Assembly (NCBI GenBank): GCA_900752015.1
Contig: CAADTZ010000064.1
Location: 1 to 38,639 of the forward strand
Origin: an uncultured Collinsella sp.
GTDB taxonomy: Bacteria > Actinomycetota > Coriobacteriia > Coriobacteriales > Coriobacteriaceae
Direction: 5' to 3'
DNA: 38,639 nucleotides
Shown here: one piece after another, positions 1 through 8,740 of the stretch
Layout: every line of letters starts with the position of its first letter
Position numbering within the stretch: the stretch's first letter is position 1
Made by a program: the position numbers and the translations under genes
The notes under the pieces: model-generated
Database searches by the model: none
What the model was told of the DNA's origin: nothing
What the model saw: the letters and a program-made list of their open reading frames with translations, nothing else

Positions 1-54
1 AGCGCTTCCCTGACACGGAAGAGGTCAGAAGTTCAAATCTTCTAACGCCCACCA
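1..54 (+). tRNA. tRNA-Val(GAC), 3' part, cut by the window edge
   Basis: The anticodon arm is complete: stem 5-9 CTTCC pairs with 17-21 GGAAG around a seven-base loop (10-16) with anticodon GAC at 12-14, which reads valine codons. A five-base variable loop follows. The T arm is AGAAG/CTTCT around TTCAAAT, and the 3' acceptor strand AACGCCC is at 44-50. The discriminator base is A51 and CCA (52-54) is encoded. The D arm and the 5' acceptor strand lie outside the window, so the pairing of the acceptor stem cannot be checked. Confidence 0.95.
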
Positions 55-62
55 AATGTTCG

Positions 63-98
63 CAGCTCAGAGGCTATGTCCTCTGGGCTGTTTTGTTT
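63..98 (+). terminator. Rho-independent terminator of the tRNA-Val gene
   Basis: An 11-bp stem, CAGCTCAGAGG (63-73) with CCTCTGGGCTG (80-90) and one G-T pair, is followed by TTTTGTTTT. It starts eight bases after the tRNA CCA end. Confidence 0.85.
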
Positions 99-485
99 TA
101 TGCCGCCAAATCCGCTGGCAGTTCCAACCGCCCAAATGTGCGCCAACAGCGCCAATGCGGCGTTATGTGAAACGATAAAGTACCTCATGGCGCGAAGATA
201 GCACGCACGCCGGCGGCGGCCGGCGGTCCTGTTAAGTTTCCGGTAAACGACCGGCGGCTTTTCGCCGTGTGCGTCCAAAGTGCTCATTCGCCGATATCTA
301 AACCGCAATCCGTCAAGCTTTTGGCAAGGTTGCCACCCAACTGGCCGAAAGCCGACCATCTACTTGCCAATCTATCCATCGGCATAACCAATCAGTCCGC
401 ACCGCAACTTCTCAGCAAAACGCCGCGATGTCTGCGCCCTGCGGTATCCTTGAGCCACTTGCACCTGCAGCACCAAGGAGCCGCC
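99..485. other. Gene-free interval between tRNA-Val and the DUF5710 gene
   Basis: About 390 bases without a convincing gene. Frames that are open here lack ribosome sites and recognisable protein character. The only clear signal is an AAGGAG ribosome site at about 475-480 for the next gene. I saw no repeat of the tRNA 3' end that would mark an attachment site. Confidence 0.4.
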
Positions 486-1172
486 ATGCGCACTGAGCTC
501 GATGTCCCCTTTTCGCACAAAGAAGAAGCCAAGGCGCTGGGCGCCAAATGGGACCGGACCAAGAAGATCTGGTATGTACCCAGCGGCGTCAACCCCGAGC
601 CCTTTGCCGAGTGGCTGCCCGGTGTTGACCGATCCGACCCCTCGGCGCCGTATATATATCTAGTACTGGGCAAGCGCGAGTGCTGGAAATGTCACAAAGA
701 GACCTCGGTCGCGGCCTTCGGCATTCCCTATCGAGCCGATAACGACGAGAGCATCGTCATCGCGCACGCGCCCAACGAAGCCGGGCACATTGCCATCGAC
801 ACGGCCAACGCCAACGCACTCGCCATCGTGCCCGCTCTTGGCTGCGTGCCGGGCGAGATCCGCGACTATCTTCATAAGCGCTGCGGCTACAAGCCCGTAG
901 GAGCGCGAGCTTCCAAAGCCCCGTCGCTCGGCAACACGTGCACCAGTTGCGACGCGCTGCAAGGCAGCCGCTATCTGTTCGAGGAGCCCTCGTCCCCGTT
1001 TGCCCTCACTGCCATCAACAAGCTGCCGGCACTGGAGTTTATACGCGTCGAAGTTGCCGGCGTCTTTGGCGTCCCGGCCACGCGCACCGACTTTGACCAA
1101 GCGCTCTTTACCTGGGCACGCGACCATCACGCCGAGTTCCACAGGCAACTCGGTGAGGGGGTTTATTTGTAG
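486..1172 (+). CDS. DUF5710-domain protein with two CxxC pairs
   Basis: A 228-residue protein. The start is set at ATG 486, which has AAGGAG about six bases upstream and begins exactly at the domain; the frame is open further upstream but without support. Residues 1-35 look like DUF5710 (VPFSHKEEAKALGAKWD, then KKIWYVPSG), a short module often found at the ends of DNA primases and plasmid proteins whose molecular job is not established. The rest holds CWKC and CTSC pairs that could bind one zinc ion. No catalytic motif is visible. The gene converges on a small zinc-ribbon gene 38 bases downstream. It stands with other accessory genes next to a tRNA, which fits acquired DNA, but no integrase is present. 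Confidence 0.75.
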   Translation: MRTELDVPFSHKEEAKALGAKWDRTKKIWYVPSGVNPEPFAEWLPGVDRSDPSAPYIYLVLGKRECWKCHKETSVAAFGIPYRADNDESIVIAHAPNEAGHIAIDTANANALAIVPALGCVPGEIRDYLHKRCGYKPVGARASKAPSLGNTCTSCDALQGSRYLFEEPSSPFALTAINKLPALEFIRVEVAGVFGVPATRTDFDQALFTWARDHHAEFHRQLGEGVYL

Positions 1173-1210
1173 AGACGAAGATGCCTTCACAGCCAGCTCC
1201 TCCGCATCAC

Positions 1211-1495
1211 CTATCCCTCGTCGCCGGCGTCATACACGATATCGAGGCCACAAACAGGGCATTTCTCCGGATACACCGGCATATGAACGCCTGTCTGTTT
1301 TCTCACTTCGTCGCTGAGTCTGTCACGCGCATCGATGAACCGAATGTCGAGACACGGTATTTGCGAGCCGCAGCAAGGGCAGGTGCCAGCAAACGACCCG
1401 CAATCAACTTCTACGCCCGGAAACATATTGTTGTCGATAAGGGCACGCGGCAGTTTTCCGTACTTCCCCATCACGATATCGCCTCGCCAGCTCAC
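1211..1495 (-). CDS. Small zinc-ribbon protein of unknown function
   Basis: The start is chosen as GTG at 1495-1493 because AGGGAG lies five bases before it; an ATG further upstream (1567) has no ribosome site. This gives 94 residues. The visible feature is a pair of knuckles, CPCCG and CPVCG, about 45 residues apart, the usual layout of a zinc ribbon. A hydrophilic segment lies between them. Small zinc-ribbon proteins of this kind bind nucleic acid or partner proteins, but nothing here shows which. It is tail to tail with the DUF5710 gene and downstream of the HNH gene on the same strand, about 120 bases away. I do not recognise a family. Confidence 0.6.
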   Translation of the reverse strand: MSWRGDIVMGKYGKLPRALIDNNMFPGVEVDCGSFAGTCPCCGSQIPCLDIRFIDARDRLSDEVRKQTGVHMPVYPEKCPVCGLDIVYDAGDEG

Positions 1496-1617
1496 GCTCG
1501 CTCCCTTCCCGTTATTCAAACCAGGAAGAGCATGCACCAGCAAGTGCGCGCGAGATTGCATCGCCACGCGATCCGATCAAACAACACGATCGTAAAAGAC
1601 CGCCAAAGCCAAATACG

Positions 1618-2700
1618 CTAATACGGCAGAAGCCCCGCCTTTTCACGCTTCTTTTCCGAGCGATCGAACTCAATGCGATGGGCCTCAAGAAACACCGTAT
1701 TGGGTCGCCACTGACGCTCATTCGGCTGCCTTAGCGTCGCACCCGCAAAGGAAACGTAGTCGGTCTTATCCAGCAGGTACGATCCGCACAGCCGATATTC
1801 GCCGCAAACAGGCTCAAACGAAATCAGGTGAGCATCAAATAGGGAATGAAGATCGCGCCGAAGCAGAATGCCGTTGCTGGCAACCTGCGATTTGGGTCCC
1901 GAGTAATTCTCGATATGTGCAGCCTCCAGAGCTTCGCTGACGCCGCAGTCCGACACCGCGCAACGGCCATCATAGGCGGCAACGAGCTGCTTGCGGAACC
2001 ATTGCTGCCCCAATCGCTCGCGCCTTAACGCATAGCGGACCTTTTCGTCGTCGGTCGTACCCTGTCCGGCAAACTCAATATCGACGGGCATGTGCTTCAG
2101 ATAACTCATGTCGGGCGCAAAACGAGGGTCCGGTCCGCCTTTATGAACAGGACCGTGCAGAACAAACCATCCGTTTTCGGGCTCGAACCGTTCAACAAAT
2201 GCAAGGCCGAGCACCTTGTAGCCCACCTCGGTTGCAAATATGACTCCGACTGGAACGCCACATTCCATGCAGTTGAGCATTTTACGGTTGTAATTCTGGT
2301 CTCGAAAACCAACGGTACCCGGCGCTTGAACCGAGTACTTAATGACCCACGTACCATCGTCCAAATAGAGCGGAGGCACATCGGTGTAGAAGCTCTTTTT
2401 AGAGTTATGGACCGAAAGCGCAAAGATCTTATTGGGATCTTGCTTCACCCGATCCTGGCCCGGCCAGAAGATCCCTGAATCCCGCGTTACGGGAAAGAAG
2501 TCCGAGCCAATTCTCAAACGGTACTGATACTGAGGGCTATCTTCCTTGGTGTGGTGCGGAAGGCTGGTCCAAACGCCGCCGCGCTGCTCCTCACCCAGAA
2601 ACCACTCCCATGCCTCAACGTATTCGGAAGGCACGAGACTGCAGGCGCGGTCATAGCTTGGTCCATCCATCAACGGAACAGCAAGGTCAATGTCGTTCAT
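1618..2700 (-). CDS. HNH endonuclease domain protein (HNH_2-like)
   Basis: A 360-residue protein. The C-terminal part has the HNH_2 pattern: RKQLVAAYDGRCAVSDCGV (about 236-254), EAAHIENYSG (about 260-268) and a later NGILLRRDLHSLFD block (about 276-289). The AAHI histidine, the asparagine and the LH histidine are the expected metal and catalytic positions. The first 220 residues resemble no domain I know. Such proteins are often stand-alone nucleases of restriction or defence systems, but no methyltransferase lies beside it. An ATG at 2700 with AGGTG upstream is preferred over the GTG three codons earlier. It is divergent from the gene at 2916. Confidence 0.8.
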   Translation of the reverse strand: MNDIDLAVPLMDGPSYDRACSLVPSEYVEAWEWFLGEEQRGGVWTSLPHHTKEDSPQYQYRLRIGSDFFPVTRDSGIFWPGQDRVKQDPNKIFALSVHNSKKSFYTDVPPLYLDDGTWVIKYSVQAPGTVGFRDQNYNRKMLNCMECGVPVGVIFATEVGYKVLGLAFVERFEPENGWFVLHGPVHKGGPDPRFAPDMSYLKHMPVDIEFAGQGTTDDEKVRYALRRERLGQQWFRKQLVAAYDGRCAVSDCGVSEALEAAHIENYSGPKSQVASNGILLRRDLHSLFDAHLISFEPVCGEYRLCGSYLLDKTDYVSFAGATLRQPNERQWRPNTVFLEAHRIEFDRSEKKREKAGLLPY

Positions 2701-2915
2701 CGCCAGCACCTACAACCATACGAACGCGAGTCATGCCCCTCAATAATATGGCCGAGAGTCAATTATTACGAGATCTCATTCCGCGATCGGCGCATCGTTG
2801 ATGCTCTCGGTTTGCCGCCGGCGCGCTTGTACCCCGCTACCCCACTTCCCTGTATACTGATGTAGCACGTGTTTCATCCGGGCTTGTTGGGCCGGGTCGT
2901 TCATGGGAGGGTCTT

Positions 2916-3407
2916 ATGGCTGCCTCGAATCCGCCTAAGGGGAGCGTTTCTTCTTCGTCCATCAAGCCGGTTACGCGCAAGGCCGTGCGTTGCCAGCGCG
3001 AGGTCGCTTGGCTTGTCACGCAGGCGGCGGGCAGGCTTGTGGCGACCACTCAGGACGTCAATGCGCCTACGCCGAGCTTTGTGTTAGCGGCGGCGCTGGA
3101 TTTTGTGCGCCAATTGGAGCTTGCCGCGCAGGATGCCAACGGCCACCTCGACTACCAGAACGTTATGGCGCCCGACCTGCAAACGTTCTGTCACATGGCC
3201 AAGTTGCCTGCCGCGCCCAATGCGCTTTCGGACGCAGGCTACATGTTTACGCTCTCGGGCGCGGACCTTATCCGCGACATCTATGCATACTGTAGCGAGC
3301 TCGCCGAGCGCCACGTCTTTGACGCGGCAGAAGTCAAACCGGGAAATGTCATCAAGCTGGTTCTTAGGCTGTTCTTGATAGACGGGTTCGGGGCCATGCC
3401 GGCGTAA
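2916..3407 (+). CDS. Hypothetical protein, 163 residues
   Basis: The start ATG has a clear GGGAGG six bases upstream. The protein has a lysine- and serine-rich N-terminus and then a mostly helical, alanine-rich body without transmembrane segments, signal peptide or cysteine pairs. The segment around residues 28-65 alternates hydrophobic and basic residues and could be a small helical DNA-binding or histone-like fold, but that is only a guess. I do not recognise the family. It is divergent from the HNH gene, with about 215 bases between them that should hold both promoters, and converges on the AlbA_2 gene with 100 bases between stops. Confidence 0.7.
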   Translation: MAASNPPKGSVSSSSIKPVTRKAVRCQREVAWLVTQAAGRLVATTQDVNAPTPSFVLAAALDFVRQLELAAQDANGHLDYQNVMAPDLQTFCHMAKLPAAPNALSDAGYMFTLSGADLIRDIYAYCSELAERHVFDAAEVKPGNVIKLVLRLFLIDGFGAMPA

Positions 3408-3507
3408 GCCGAGTCTTGAGCATCACCGTCGACTGGGCAACAACCGCTTTACCTTAATGGACGCCAATCGAGGGTCGATTATTGGGTCGCCTCGTCCACT
3501 AACGCAT

Positions 3508-4974
3508 CTATCCCACGCACTCCGACAGTCGATACTTGCGGTTGCGGCTCGTCGCCGGCGCCGTGGGCTCAAGCTCGCCTTGAGCAATGAGCGCGTTGAC
3601 GCGCGACCTAACCTGGGAAATTGTGAGCCCTGTGCGCTCTGCCAGCTCGCGCGTCCCCAGCTCGCCGTAGTGTTTGAGTGCCGTCACAATTAAGCCCCCG
3701 CCATGATCGACCGACTCGATCTTTGAACGGTAAAGTACGACCTTGAACCGATCGAATCCCGGGCAGAACAGGGGCTCGGCCAGACCATGCGCGCGCATGG
3801 CATCGATCATCATCGGGATGCCCGAGCCATTGCCCTCAGCCGGCGAACCTGCGCCATCCGGCAGCGGGACAATCGACATGAGCTTCACAAGCGTCGCGTT
3901 ACGGCATCGGGAGCTGCCGTCAAACAAGTTCTCGCGAGTCTTTCCCCCGTAAAGGCCGCCAGGATTCGTCACCTCGACACGATCATCAAAGACGTCGACG
4001 GCAATCGATTGTCCACAGAACCGATCCCCGTATTCTCGATGGATTACGGCGTTGGCGATTGCTTCGCGCAGAACCTCCTCGGGAATCTCAAGCGAGTCGA
4101 CACGCGAGACGCCTTGGACGATCGAGGTTCGCCGCAAATTCTTGGCGACGGCTGCGACGGCATCCGAGATCATCTCGCCCAACGTTCCCTCACAGATTGT
4201 GCGGTCCATGAACCTTAGTGGCCCCGCAGCTCCCTTTTGAGTTCCCACGTGGACAGCCACATCAATGAAGAGCTTGGGATAGAACTGCTGAGGGTAAACG
4301 CCCGCGGCAAGGAGGCCGGCCTTGGTAACATTGCCCTGGAAGTCGAGGAAATTCAGACGCTCCATCTTTGTCTTCTTGTCCGCCGCACCGCGCATCGCTC
4401 GAGGCGTCAACGAATAGGCACGCTCTATCGTGCGGTCGACCAGCGACTCGTCGAGATCGCCCACACTCGTGCCGGGCACCGCATCGCGATCGCTAGGACT
4501 CGTCCGTTCGTATGACGACAGTGCCAAAACCTCGGTCGACGAAAGCGGGACATCTTTGTCATCGATGCGTTTGTAGCTGCCACCTTGAGCGCCCCGCTCT
4601 ATGACATAGCAAGGCTTGCTCGACGGGTCGAGCTCCTCAATCGTGATAACGAGAACAACGGTCCCCCGAAGCCCCACGCGCTCAATGGTGTATTTGGGCG
4701 GATTGGCCAGCTTTCCGCGACCGCCAGCATCGCCCATGCCCGCCACGAATTGGTTGAGCACCTTCTCGGTCTCAAAGTTTGCAACTGGGACAAAACCCGC
4801 GCGCTCGCTCACTCCGAGCACGATGATGCCGCCGGCGGTGTTTGCGAAAGCGCTGACCGTTTCCCATACGTCGCGGGAAAGCGTCATGGCGCTCTCTTTT
4901 ACTTCGACGCTAAGGTCATCCGAGCCCATACGCCTTAAAGACTCAAGCAGACCGGTCAGCTCGTTTTCGTTCAT
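3508..4974 (-). CDS. AlbA_2 (Schlafen-like) and HATPase domain regulator protein
   Basis: A 488-residue protein. Residues about 20-125 form an AlbA_2 domain (VEVKESA, then SAFANTAGGIIVLGV), the divergent Schlafen-type domain. Residues about 290-395 match HATPase_c_4 (EEVLREAIANAVIHREY, VTNPGGLY, NGSGIPMM). The last 60 residues form a winged helix (LGTRELAERTGLTISQVRSRVNAL). Proteins of this architecture are annotated as ATP-binding or transcriptional regulators, and their biochemistry is poorly known. AAGGA seven bases before the ATG at 4974 favours it over a GTG two codons earlier. Upstream lies a 250-bp array of TCTCTC motifs, a plausible target for its own winged helix. It is divergent from the M16C peptidase gene. 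Confidence 0.85.
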   Translation of the reverse strand: MNENELTGLLESLRRMGSDDLSVEVKESAMTLSRDVWETVSAFANTAGGIIVLGVSERAGFVPVANFETEKVLNQFVAGMGDAGGRGKLANPPKYTIERVGLRGTVVLVITIEELDPSSKPCYVIERGAQGGSYKRIDDKDVPLSSTEVLALSSYERTSPSDRDAVPGTSVGDLDESLVDRTIERAYSLTPRAMRGAADKKTKMERLNFLDFQGNVTKAGLLAAGVYPQQFYPKLFIDVAVHVGTQKGAAGPLRFMDRTICEGTLGEMISDAVAAVAKNLRRTSIVQGVSRVDSLEIPEEVLREAIANAVIHREYGDRFCGQSIAVDVFDDRVEVTNPGGLYGGKTRENLFDGSSRCRNATLVKLMSIVPLPDGAGSPAEGNGSGIPMMIDAMRAHGLAEPLFCPGFDRFKVVLYRSKIESVDHGGGLIVTALKHYGELGTRELAERTGLTISQVRSRVNALIAQGELEPTAPATSRNRKYRLSECVG

Positions 4975-5027
4975 CTGCACGTCCTTTCGCTCGGTCCTGC
5001 GGAGAATGCCACGGATAGATTTCCCTC

Positions 5028-5270
5028 GTCTCTCAGTTATCTCTCGTAATTATCTCTCATCTATCTTTCTATCTCTCGGCTTAGAGATAGAAAGATAGAT
5101 AGAGATGGAATGTCTACCATTTGCTTCATTTATACATATTTTTGCTGGTAGAACAATCGGTATTGAGACAATACCATGATTGCCTGTCTCTTTGCTGCTC
5201 AGTTATCTCTCATATTTTTCTCTCATCTTCCTGTCATCTCTCATATTAGAGACGAATGAGAGACGAGAGA
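5028..5270. promoter_or_regulatory. TCTCTC-motif array in the divergent intergenic region
   Basis: Two clusters of ATCTCTC-like motifs (about 5028-5079 and 5198-5245) flank an AT-rich core. A 14-base direct repeat, CTCAGTTATCTCTC, occurs at 5032-5045 and 5198-5211. The second cluster ends in CTCTCAT with its inverse ATGAGAG near 5256. The array sits within 300 bases of the start of the AlbA_2 gene and is read here as operators, possibly autoregulatory; no promoter boxes could be fixed. Confidence 0.5.
5059..5100. repeat. Perfect 18-bp inverted repeat inside the TCTCTC array
   Basis: ATCTATCTTTCTATCTCT (5059-5076) is followed by a six-base spacer and its exact reverse complement (5083-5100). 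It has no T tract and lies upstream of the AlbA_2 gene, so it is more likely a protein-binding site or leader hairpin than a terminator. Confidence 0.85.
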
Positions 5271-5546
5271 TACGCGAGTGATGGACGAGCGAGGATTTTC
5301 GGAGGGTCGGATATCGAGAGTGGATATTTGGACGGTTTTTGGGGCTTTTGGCGGCCGATTTCGCCCGAAAGTCCACGCTCGTTTGGCGAGTGTCCAAATT
5401 TCCACGCTCGTGCGGCGGTCACGCGGGGCCTATGCCCAATCCGGCTGCATCGTCGTCAGTTCGCCGCAGAGTCGCGGCCCCATATGGGTATACTCTCGAG
5501 GATTCGACTCGATTCGCCCCCGCTGGGGCGTCAAAGGAGACTGCAT
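5271..5546 (+). other. Leader region of the M16C peptidase gene
   Basis: No gene is supported here although the peptidase frame stays open upstream. TCCACGCTCGT is repeated (about 5371 and 5401), and TTTGGAC near 5330 has an inverse GTCCAAA near 5393, so the leader may fold. TATACT near 5489 could be a -10 box without a convincing -35. Confidence 0.3.
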
Positions 5547-8500
5547 ATGCCTACCACCTCAACCGACCCGCGCGCCGCTGCCGCCGCGCTGCTGGTGCCC
5601 GGCACCACCTGCCACGGTTTTACCGTCGAGCGCTGCGAGACCGTGCCCGAGCTCGACTCGGATGCCTACGTGCTTCGCCACACCGCCTCGGGCGCTCGCC
5701 TACTGTACCTGGCGTGCGACGACGAAAACAAGGCTTTTGCCATTGGCTTTAAGACGCCGCCGGCCGATTCCACCGGTGTGTTCCATATTCTTGAGCACTC
5801 GGTGCTGTGTGGGTCGGCCAAGTTCCCCGTCAAGGAGCCGTTTGTCGACCTGATCAAGAGCTCCATGCAGACGTTCCTCAACGCCATGACCTACCCCGAC
5901 AAGACCATCTACCCCGTTGCCACCACCAACGAGCAGGATTTGTACAACCTGATGGACGTGTACCTGGACGCGGTGTTCAACCCGGCCATCTATACCAAAC
6001 CCACCATTTTTGAGCAGGAGGGCTGGCACTACGAGCTGGGCCTGCCGAAGGGCGCCGAGGGCGAGGGCGGCGCCGCGAGCCTACGCGAGGGCACGCTGCG
6101 CTATAACGGCGTGGTGTTCAACGAGATGAAGGGCGCGCTGTCCGACCCCATGAGCGTGCTGGACGACGCCGTCAACGCCGCGCTCTACCCCGACACCGCC
6201 TATGCACACGAGAGCGGTGGCGACCCGCGCGCGATCCCCGCGCTCACCTACGAGCAGTTCCTGGACACGCACGCGCGCCACTACAATCCTTCCAACTCTT
6301 ATATAACGCTCTACGGCGACCTGGACGTGGACCGCGCGCTGGCCTTTTTGGACGAGCGTTATCTGTCGCAGCCGAGTGCCGCGAGCCGCCGCATGGACGC
6401 AGCCGTTGCCGCCAGCGAGGACCCGTCCACGCTGGCGCCCAATCCGCTGGGCGTGCAGGCGCCCGTGACCTGCGAGTATAAGCGCGTCGAGATGGCCACC
6501 ACGCCCGAGAACGCCCTGGTGGGCCTGGGCCTGGTGCTGGGCAGCGCGCTCGACCGTAAGCGCACGATCGCGGCGGATATCCTGTTCGAGGCGTTGCTGG
6601 GCTCCAACGAAGCACCGGTTAAGAAGGCCATTCTGGCCGCCGGCCTGGGCGGCAACGTGGTGAGCTATACCGCGGCCGAGAGCCTGCAGCCCTACGAGCT
6701 CATCATGCTGCAAAACGCGCAGCCCGGCGTGGCGCGCGAGCTGCGTCGCGTGTTCCAGGACGCCTGCCGCGACCTGTGCGAGCACGGCGTTCCGCGCGAG
6801 CGCCTGGAAGCTATCATCAGCAGCAACGAGTACGATCTGCGCCAGCGCGACTACGGTATCGCCGACGGCGTGGCCATTGCATGCGATGCGCTGAGCACCT
6901 GGCTCTACGATGACGACGCCGCGACGCTGGCGCTCAAGTACGGCCCGGTGTACGAGGAGCTGCGTGGCGAGCTGGACGGCAGCTACTTTGAGGACCTGCT
7001 GCGCGATCTGGTGCTGGAAAACGATCACATGGCACTGGTCGAGCTGGTGCCGGTGGACGCCGCCGAGGGTTCGGAGGGTGCCGAGGCCGCCGAGCTGGCA
7101 GCCAAGCGCGATGCCATGACCGATGCCGAGCTGGCCGACGTGGTCGAGCGCACGGCCGCGCTGCGTGCCGCGCAGGAGGCGGAAGACACGCCCGAGGCCA
7201 AGGCCACGCTGCCGCGCCTGCGCGTGTCCGACATTGGCGAGGCGCGCCCCGAGCCGCCGCTGGTCGTGGACACGACCGCGCCCATCCCCTGCCTGCGCCA
7301 CGGCATCCCCACCAACCGTCTGGCCTACGCCATGCAGTATTTCGACCTGAGCTGCGTCGCGTTTGAGGACCTGCCTTATGTGACACTGCTCTGCCGCCTG
7401 CTTAAGCAGCTGCCCACGCGCGAGCACTCGGCCGAGGAACTCGACAACTTGCTCGCTGGCAAGCTCGGCTTTTTGAGCTTTACGACCGAGGTCATGACCC
7501 AGCCCGAAGTGGACGGCGTGCGCCCCTACCTGCTGGTGAGCGCCGGCGCCCTGTCCGAGAAGATCGATGCGCTGGCGAGTCTGCCGCGCGAGGTGTGGTC
7601 GAGCACGCTTTTGGCAGACGCCGACGCCGACCGCGTGCGCGACGTGCTCACGCAGATTCGCATTGGGCTTGAGCAGGGCTTTATCAACAACGGCCACTCG
7701 GCGGCGCTCGGTCGCGCGATGAGCTACAGCTCGCCTTCGGCCGTGGTGCGCGAGCAGCTTTCGGGCGTGGATTTCTACCTGTTCCTGCGCGATCTGCTCG
7801 AGCACTTTGACGAGCGCGTGGACGGGCTGCGTACCAAGCTTGCCGAGCTGGCGGAGCGTATCTTTGTGGCCGATGGCTGCATGGCGAGCTTTACCGGCAG
7901 CAACGAGGACTTTGACGCATACTGGGATGCCGCGGGCGACCTGGGGCTGGGTGCGGGCGATGGTGCCGATACCGGCCGCGACGCTCTCGTGGTGCCGACG
8001 CCGCGCGACCGCCACGAGGCTTTCGTCATCCCCAGCGATATCTGCTTTGCGGCAAGCGCGTGCGACCCGCGTCGCCTGGGCATCGACGTGACGGGCGCCT
8101 GGGCCGTGGCTGCCAACGCGCTCTCCTACGATTACCTGTGGAACGAGATTCGCGTGAAGGGCGGTGCGTACGGCTGCGGATTCCGCGCAGCCGGCGAGCG
8201 CCAGACGGCGTTCTACACCTACCGCGACCCGGCGATCGATCCTTCGATTGAGCGCGTGAAGCGCGCGGGTGCATGGCTTGGCAGCTTTGAGCCCGACGAG
8301 GCCGCCTTTGAGGGCTTTATCGTGAGCTGCGTGAGCGGCATGGACGCGCCGGTGAAGCCGTATGCGCTCACCAAGCGCCGCAACACGACCTACCTGGCCG
8401 GGCTCGATTCGCATGCGCGCGAGGAGCGTCGCGCCCAGATGCTCGCCGCCACGCCCGGTGAGCTGCGCTCGCTCGGCGCCGACGTGGCGCGTATCGCAGC

Positions 8501-8585
8501 CGAATCGCCCACCTGCGTCTTTGGCAGCCGCGAAGTCATCGCCAAGAGCAACGCCGGCTTCAACGTAGTCGACCTGCTGGGCTAA
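5547..8585 (+). CDS. M16C (presequence-protease-like) zinc metallopeptidase
   Basis: A 1012-residue protein, the usual length of the M16C/insulinase group. The inverted zinc motif HxxEH is present as H80-I-L-E83-H84 with the typical context EHSVLCGSAKFPVKEPF. The C-terminal half carries the second, inactive M16 repeat with VKGGAYGCGF, the substrate-binding part of the clamshell. Family members degrade short unstructured peptides in a closed chamber. No signal peptide is visible, so it should act in the cytoplasm. ATG 5547 has AAAGGAGA seven bases upstream, and the open frame further upstream is ignored for that reason. The gene stands alone, with a long hairpin after its stop. Confidence 0.93.
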   Translation: MPTTSTDPRAAAAALLVPGTTCHGFTVERCETVPELDSDAYVLRHTASGARLLYLACDDENKAFAIGFKTPPADSTGVFHILEHSVLCGSAKFPVKEPFVDLIKSSMQTFLNAMTYPDKTIYPVATTNEQDLYNLMDVYLDAVFNPAIYTKPTIFEQEGWHYELGLPKGAEGEGGAASLREGTLRYNGVVFNEMKGALSDPMSVLDDAVNAALYPDTAYAHESGGDPRAIPALTYEQFLDTHARHYNPSNSYITLYGDLDVDRALAFLDERYLSQPSAASRRMDAAVAASEDPSTLAPNPLGVQAPVTCEYKRVEMATTPENALVGLGLVLGSALDRKRTIAADILFEALLGSNEAPVKKAILAAGLGGNVVSYTAAESLQPYELIMLQNAQPGVARELRRVFQDACRDLCEHGVPRERLEAIISSNEYDLRQRDYGIADGVAIACDALSTWLYDDDAATLALKYGPVYEELRGELDGSYFEDLLRDLVLENDHMALVELVPVDAAEGSEGAEAAELAAKRDAMTDAELADVVERTAALRAAQEAEDTPEAKATLPRLRVSDIGEARPEPPLVVDTTAPIPCLRHGIPTNRLAYAMQYFDLSCVAFEDLPYVTLLCRLLKQLPTREHSAEELDNLLAGKLGFLSFTTEVMTQPEVDGVRPYLLVSAGALSEKIDALASLPREVWSSTLLADADADRVRDVLTQIRIGLEQGFINNGHSAALGRAMSYSSPSAVVREQLSGVDFYLFLRDLLEHFDERVDGLRTKLAELAERIFVADGCMASFTGSNEDFDAYWDAAGDLGLGAGDGADTGRDALVVPTPRDRHEAFVIPSDICFAASACDPRRLGIDVTGAWAVAANALSYDYLWNEIRVKGGAYGCGFRAAGERQTAFYTYRDPAIDPSIERVKRAGAWLGSFEPDEAAFEGFIVSCVSGMDAPVKPYALTKRRNTTYLAGLDSHAREERRAQMLAATPGELRSLGADVARIAAESPTCVFGSREVIAKSNAGFNVVDLLG

Positions 8586-8599
8586 GGCACGGCAAGCAA

Positions 8600-8644
8600 A
8601 ACTACCACGAAGGGCGCAGTTCACAGGCGCCCTTCGTGGTAGTT
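8600..8644. terminator. Long hairpin after the M16C gene, without a T tract on the plus strand
   Basis: AACTACCACGAAGGGCGC (8600-8617) and its exact reverse complement (8627-8644) form an 18-bp stem with a nine-base loop. On the plus strand it is followed by CGAACACTTG, not by T residues, so simple intrinsic termination is doubtful; it may protect the 3' end. Confidence 0.55.
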
Positions 8645-8651
8645 CGAACAC

Positions 8652-8726
8652 TTGTTCTATACGCACACATGTTCTATAGTAGAGGTGCTTGCATCGAACT
8701 GAAATTGCAACTAGAATATAGTTGCA
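8652..8726 (+). promoter_or_regulatory. hicAB promoter with inverted-repeat operator
   Basis: TTGCAT (8689-8694) and TAGAAT (8712-8717) are 17 bases apart, a good sigma-70-type promoter. The -10 is covered by the inverted repeat TGCAACTA (8706-8713) and TAGTTGCA (8719-8726), a natural operator for the ribbon-helix-helix of HicB. Upstream are two direct copies of TGTTCTAT (8653-8660 and 8670-8677), a motif also found before the SIS gene at 13282. Confidence 0.7.
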
Positions 8727-8740
8727 GAATGTGAGGCGGG

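Noticed and set aside
5028..5270. CRISPR array
   Set aside because: The TCTCTC repeats are short, irregular in spacing and have no uniform spacers, and there are no cas genes.
5256..5546. Longer N-terminus for the M16C peptidase
   Set aside because: The extra codons look like non-coding leader, while ATG 5547 has a strong ribosome site and matches family length.
6081..8666. Open frame of 861 codons on the minus strand across the M16C gene
   Set aside because: It mirrors the GC-rich codon pattern of the peptidase, is full of low-complexity His/Ala/Val/Gly/Arg sequence, has no ribosome site and would hide a gene with a full zinc motif.
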